DNA from: Propionibacteriaceae bacterium
Lineage (GTDB): Bacteria; Actinomycetota; Actinomycetes; Propionibacteriales; Propionibacteriaceae
Reading direction: 5' to 3'
DNA length: 8,834 bases
NCBI GenBank assembly: GCA_009781325.1
Contig: WQYJ01000078.1
Span: 1-8,834 of the forward strand
Part shown: piece after piece, positions 6,248 to 8,834 of the stretch
Layout of the letters: every line of letters begins with the position of its first letter
How positions within the stretch are numbered: position 1 is the stretch's first letter
Translations under genes and position numbers: made by a program
Notes under the pieces: generated by a model
Seen by the model: only the letters and a program-made list of their open reading frames with translations
Database searches by the model: none
What the model was told of the DNA's origin: nothing

Positions 6248-6261
6248 GCCCATGCATGGGC
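6248..6261. promoter_or_regulatory. Perfect 14-bp palindrome in the rpsP leader
   Basis: GCCCATGCATGGGC reads identically on both strands and lies 10 nt upstream of the rpsP Shine-Dalgarno site. It could be a binding site for a dimeric protein or an RNA hairpin with a tight loop that limits ribosome access. No regulator is recognised. Confidence 0.4.
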
Positions 6262-6290
6262 AGTTGATGGAGTTCGGGTGAAGGTGGGGT

Positions 6291-6305
6291 GCCTCGATCC
6301 CATTG
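6291..6305. repeat. 15-mer direct repeat, copy 1 (rpsP leader)
   Basis: GCCTCGATCCCATTG matches the copy at 6444-6458 in 14 of 15 positions. It lies between the candidate rpsP promoter and the rpsP start, so it would be in the rpsP leader RNA. Confidence 0.4.
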
Positions 6306-6347
6306 TCCTGGGGGATCCATGCTGAGCGGAGTTAGAGGGCACCACGC

Positions 6348-6376
6348 AACATAGATACGCGCGTACATTTTGCCAG
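6348..6376 (-). promoter_or_regulatory. Candidate rpsP promoter
   Basis: Minus-strand CTGGCA (6371-6376, -35) and TATGTT (6348-6353, -10) are separated by 17 nt. This would give a leader of about 120 nt. A second possibility further upstream is TTGTCG (6414-6419) with TAGAAA (6390-6395), 18-nt spacing. Both are only moderate matches to consensus. Confidence 0.35.
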
Positions 6377-6443
6377 AAAAACCGTGATATTTCTATTCGG
6401 GAGCGTGAACACCCGACAAAAACAGACAAAATTATCCATCAGA

Positions 6444-6458
6444 GCCTCGATCCCCTTG
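6444..6458. repeat. 15-mer direct repeat, copy 2 (oxidoreductase promoter)
   Basis: GCCTCGATCCCCTTG matches the copy at 6291-6305 in 14 of 15 positions. Its right end falls where the -35 region of the oxidoreductase promoter would be, which is a position expected for an operator. Confidence 0.4.
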
Positions 6459-6475
6459 GCGCATCAATGCGATTG

Positions 6476-6481
6476 TACTAT
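6476..6481 (+). promoter_or_regulatory. -10 element of a probable leaderless promoter
   Basis: TACTAT fits the TANNNT actinobacterial -10 pattern and ends five nt before the ATG at 6487, so transcription would begin at or next to the A of the start codon. No Shine-Dalgarno sequence is present upstream of that ATG. Leaderless mRNAs are common in actinobacteria. The -35 region is poorly conserved. Confidence 0.5.
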
Positions 6482-6486
6482 TAACT

Positions 6487-7584
6487 ATGGCTACCATCGC
6501 TGTACTCGGAGGATCCGGCTTAGCCGGACGAGGGATTGCTCAGTTTCTGCTCGACCGCAAGGACGTCACTGTTGTTCTGATGGGTCGTACACAGTCAACC
6601 CTGGAGGACACAGCGCGAAGCCTCGGTGGTGATCGAGTTATTGTCCGTCAGGTGGATGCCCGCGATCCGGGCGGATTACGTGAAGCCCTCACCGATATTG
6701 ACCTGCTCGTCGTTGCCGCCCCCCTGCTCGAAACCTGCGAAGAGATCGCGCGGGCGGCTCTGGACACCGGGACCGACTGGTTGGACATCATGCTGGACAT
6801 TCCACCCAAACTCCAGGCTCTGAACTATCTCGGGGATGAATTTGAGGAAGCAGGACTGAAGCTCATCGCTGGTACGGGAGCACACCCCGGTCTGCCTGCT
6901 GTGATGGTACGCGCCCTCGCCGATGAGTTCACTGATATGACCGATGTTGAAGTTGGCATGCTCATGGCGATGGACTGGAAGAATGCGATGGCCTCCAAAG
7001 ATACCGCGGCAGAGTTCGCTGTCGAAGGGCTTCACTTCAGATCCGCTGGCTGGGTGAACGGTGAGTACCGCTCCTATTCCTGGATTGATCCGCGTGCAAC
7101 ACGCCGGATCGACTTTGGGCCTCCCTTTGGTAAACGCGGTTGCGTGTGTATGGAACTCGCAGAAATCAAAGGTTTGAAGGCGCTCTATCCAAAACTGATC
7201 AACGCATCGATGTTTATGGCCGGATTCTCCCCCATCGTTGACTGGATTATCATGCCGACCTCAATCATGATGATCACTATCAGCAAGAAACTCGCTGCCC
7301 CAGCAACAAAGCTGCTGTGGTGGGGCCTGGAACGCTTCTCCAAACCCCCGTACGGACTGAGTCTCACTGTGGATGCCGAAGGCAGCGGACATGCCCCGAT
7401 CACCATGACGCTGAAGCACGAGGATGGATACTGGCTCACCTCCGCCGTCGCCGCTGCCACTATCGACCAGTATCTTGATGGGATGATCACAGCACCTGGG
7501 CTCCATCAAGCAGCTCTGGTTGTTGACCCCCACCGGCTCCTAGCTGACCTCGAAGCTAGGGGCATTGAGATTGATCGTACCTGA
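6487..7584 (+). CDS. Saccharopine dehydrogenase-like NAD(P)-binding oxidoreductase
   Basis: A 365-residue soluble protein with an N-terminal Rossmann fold: TIAVLGGSGLAGRGIAQFL (3-21) carries the glycine-rich dinucleotide loop, VVLMGR (29-34) ends the second strand, and DARDPGGLREAL and DLLVVAAP (72-79) follow as in the saccharopine dehydrogenase NADP-binding family. GTGAHPGLPAVMV (129-141) starts the second domain, and HEDGYWLTS (311-319) with ATIDQYLDG (324-332) resemble the C-terminal part of this family. A hydrophobic stretch (about 243-280) might touch a membrane or lipid substrate. The start follows from the Rossmann motif and the -10 element just before it; there is no Shine-Dalgarno site. 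Its last 45 nt overlap the convergent amidohydrolase. The substrate is unknown; the family is broad and not limited to lysine metabolism. Confidence 0.85.
   Translation: MATIAVLGGSGLAGRGIAQFLLDRKDVTVVLMGRTQSTLEDTARSLGGDRVIVRQVDARDPGGLREALTDIDLLVVAAPLLETCEEIARAALDTGTDWLDIMLDIPPKLQALNYLGDEFEEAGLKLIAGTGAHPGLPAVMVRALADEFTDMTDVEVGMLMAMDWKNAMASKDTAAEFAVEGLHFRSAGWVNGEYRSYSWIDPRATRRIDFGPPFGKRGCVCMELAEIKGLKALYPKLINASMFMAGFSPIVDWIIMPTSIMMITISKKLAAPATKLLWWGLERFSKPPYGLSLTVDAEGSGHAPITMTLKHEDGYWLTSAVAAATIDQYLDGMITAPGLHQAALVVDPHRLLADLEARGIEIDRT
7536..7563. terminator. Hairpin inside the convergent gene overlap
   Basis: GCTCCTAGCT (7536-7545) and AGCTAGGGGC (7554-7563) form a 10-bp stem with one T-G wobble and an 8-nt loop. 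It contains the amidohydrolase stop codon (TAG on the minus strand, 7542-7540) and lies 19 nt before the oxidoreductase stop. It may act as a bidirectional terminator or block to collision of the two transcripts. There is no clear T run, so factor-independent termination would be inefficient. Confidence 0.4.
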
Positions 7585-8634
7585 CACCATGATCAACCGA
7601 AGCTCGCCCAGAGCTTCCACATCCTTGCGAGGATCTCGCGCCACCACTGTCAGATCTGCCGGAGCACCCTGTTCAAGACCTGTCTTCCCCAACCACGACC
7701 GAGCCCTCCATGAGGCTGCCCCCAGCGCAAACTCTGGTCCGCCCACCGCGGCCAAAGCCCGAATCTCCTCCAGGATCGTGCCATGGGCCCGGGTGCCTCC
7801 AGCATCGGTGCCGGCATAGATCTCAACACCGGCTTCGATGGCATCCTTCATCACCTGTAGACGTCCCGCATAGAGGTGGCGCATATGGCTGGCATAGCGT
7901 GGGAACTTTTCTTGAGCCGCATCAGCAAGCCCGGGGAAAATCTTCATGTTATCCAGAGTCGGCACAAGCCGAACCCCCGAAGCAACCATCAGATCAATGG
8001 TCTGATGATCCAACCCAGACCCATGCTCAATACAGTCAATACCGGATTTAACAAGCTGATTCACCGACTCTTCACCAAAGCAATGAGCCGTCACCCGAGC
8101 CCCCAGCTCATGAGCAGCGTGAATAGCTTGGCCCACCTCACTATCCGGCCACAAAGGCGCTAGGTCTCCTAAATCCCGATCAATCCAATCCCCAACAAGC
8201 TTCACCCAACCATCCCCCACAAGAGCCTGCCGACGCACTTCTGCAACAAGATCCTCAGGCTCCACCTCAGCCGCAAAGTCCCGGATATACCGTCGAGGAC
8301 GCGCCACATGACGCCCAGCCCGAATAATCACCGGAAGATCATGACGCCCATCCATCCAATGCGTATCAATAGGCGAGCCCGCATCCCGAATCAAGGTCAC
8401 CCCCGCAAGGAGGTCCTCACGAGCCTGCCCCTCCGCAGTCTCCCGATCCACTCCCCCATGCGAAGCCAACCCCACATGACAATGCGCATCCACCAACCCA
8501 GGAAGTATCCACCCCCCACGAACCAAGGTACGAGCCCCAGCCACAGGTTCAAAAGAAATCTGACCATCCACCACCCACAGTTCGGTTTCCTCCCCCGTCT
8601 CCACCAACGTACCGTGTATGTGATAAGCATCCAT
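7540..8634 (-). CDS. Amidohydrolase family protein (metal-dependent hydrolase)
   Basis: A 364-residue TIM-barrel hydrolase of the amidohydrolase superfamily, close in style to imidazolonepropionase/prolidase-like enzymes. The metal ligands are visible: HCH in PGLVDAHCHVG (45-55, His51 and His53), Lys145 in GWVKLVGDW as the likely carboxylated lysine, His184 in VTAHCFG, His204 in CIEHGSGLD, and Asp277 in YAGTDAGG. The C-terminal LEQGAPADLTVVARDP (320-335) is the usual small beta domain. No signal peptide is seen, so it is cytoplasmic. A TTG two codons upstream (8640) is possible, but I prefer the ATG at 8634. No Shine-Dalgarno site is visible. Third codon positions in the first half are strongly G/T-biased, unlike the neighbours. 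The substrate is unknown; it ends inside the convergent oxidoreductase gene. Confidence 0.88.
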   Translation of the reverse strand: MDAYHIHGTLVETGEETELWVVDGQISFEPVAGARTLVRGGWILPGLVDAHCHVGLASHGGVDRETAEGQAREDLLAGVTLIRDAGSPIDTHWMDGRHDLPVIIRAGRHVARPRRYIRDFAAEVEPEDLVAEVRRQALVGDGWVKLVGDWIDRDLGDLAPLWPDSEVGQAIHAAHELGARVTAHCFGEESVNQLVKSGIDCIEHGSGLDHQTIDLMVASGVRLVPTLDNMKIFPGLADAAQEKFPRYASHMRHLYAGRLQVMKDAIEAGVEIYAGTDAGGTRAHGTILEEIRALAAVGGPEFALGAASWRARSWLGKTGLEQGAPADLTVVARDPRKDVEALGELRLIMVSGTINLNAPSFEVS

Positions 8635-8640
8635 GAACAA

Positions 8641-8646
8641 AGCTTA
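8641..8646 (-). promoter_or_regulatory. Possible -10 element of the amidohydrolase gene
   Basis: Minus-strand TAAGCT fits TANNNT and ends six nt before the ATG at 8634, again suggesting a leaderless transcript. The matching -35 region (about 8664-8669, AGGATG) is not a consensus hexamer and lies inside the left arm of repeat C. Confidence 0.3.
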
Positions 8647-8658
8647 ACCCACCCCACC

Positions 8659-8775
8659 CCGGTCATCCTGCCGCAGGCAGGACCCCCGGCAGCCAACGTA
8701 TGGACTTGGGTAAAGACCTACCCACAGTCCTCACGTCGGCCGCCGGGGGTCCTGCCTGACGGCAGGATGACCCGG
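8659..8775. repeat. Dispersed palindromic repeat, complete copy C
   Basis: This is the same element as copy A, in the same orientation. The left arm (8659-8694) and right arm (8738-8775) pair over 33 positions with one A-C mismatch (8691 with 8741), one bulged C and a small internal loop. The centre (8695-8737) is itself a hairpin: ACGT (8696-8699) with ACGT (8733-8736), GGACT with AGTCC, and TGGGT with ACCCA (8702-8711 with 8720-8730, one bulged C). The whole 117 bp can thus fold as one nearly continuous stem. It begins 24 nt upstream of the amidohydrolase start codon. Confidence 0.85.
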
Positions 8776-8834
8776 GGGGTGAGTACCACACAACAGACAC
8801 CAGCAACCAAGACTCACAACACAAAAACCCAACC
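8776..8834. other. A/C-rich end of the window
   Basis: The plus strand here is almost free of T and poor in G. I see no gene, hairpin or promoter. The bias continues that of the amidohydrolase first half on the same strand. Confidence 0.4.

Larger units (their letters stand above)
6222..6486. promoter_or_regulatory. Divergent intergenic region between rpsP and the oxidoreductase
   Basis: This 265-bp stretch serves both flanking genes. It contains the rpsP Shine-Dalgarno site, a perfect palindrome (6248-6261), two copies of a 15-mer (6291-6305 and 6444-6458), a weak hairpin GATCCC/GGGATC (6296-6301 with 6312-6317), a candidate rpsP promoter (6348-6376) and a probable leaderless promoter at the right edge. 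I see no gene in it. Confidence 0.6.

Overview
The window looks like chromosomal DNA of a mid-GC actinobacterium (GC by eye in the mid to high fifties, not computed). The evidence is the ribosomal-protein/tRNA-modification gene set rpsP-khpA-rimM-trmD, the actinobacterial style of TrmD and KhpA, a long acidic tail on ribosomal protein S16, GTG starts, and at least one probable leaderless promoter. I cannot name the genus from sequence alone.

Layout. Positions 1-391 hold no gene but several hairpins: a 43-nt hairpin with a minus-strand T run, a small hairpin, one complete copy (A) and one truncated copy (B) of a dispersed palindromic repeat. Then trmD and rimM (minus strand, overlapping by 4 nt). 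From 1787 to 5365 there is one very large plus-strand gene encoding a 1192-residue DUF4132 protein of unknown function. It sits in opposite orientation in the middle of what is normally a continuous operon. On its far side khpA and rpsP resume on the minus strand. A 265-bp divergent intergenic region (6222-6486) carries the rpsP leader and promoter and a probable leaderless promoter for a saccharopine-dehydrogenase-like oxidoreductase (6487-7584, plus). This gene converges on and overlaps by 45 nt an amidohydrolase (7540-8634, minus). A second complete copy (C) of the palindromic repeat lies immediately upstream of the amidohydrolase, and the window ends in an A/C-rich stretch.

How it fits together. 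rpsP, khpA, rimM and trmD serve ribosome assembly and tRNA modification: S16 is a 30S protein, RimM matures the 30S subunit, TrmD makes m1G37 in tRNA, and KhpA is a KH-domain RNA-binding protein. The reversed DUF4132 gene splits this operon, so rimM-trmD must be transcribed from their own promoter in the short region 1636-1786. The DUF4132 gene stands alone here, without the AAA/VWA-type neighbours I associate with some relatives. The oxidoreductase and amidohydrolase are probably ordinary metabolic genes of unknown substrate. The most distinctive non-coding signal is the 117-bp palindromic repeat, whose copies show conserved and partly covarying base pairing. I see no CRISPR array, tRNA, rRNA or transposase gene.
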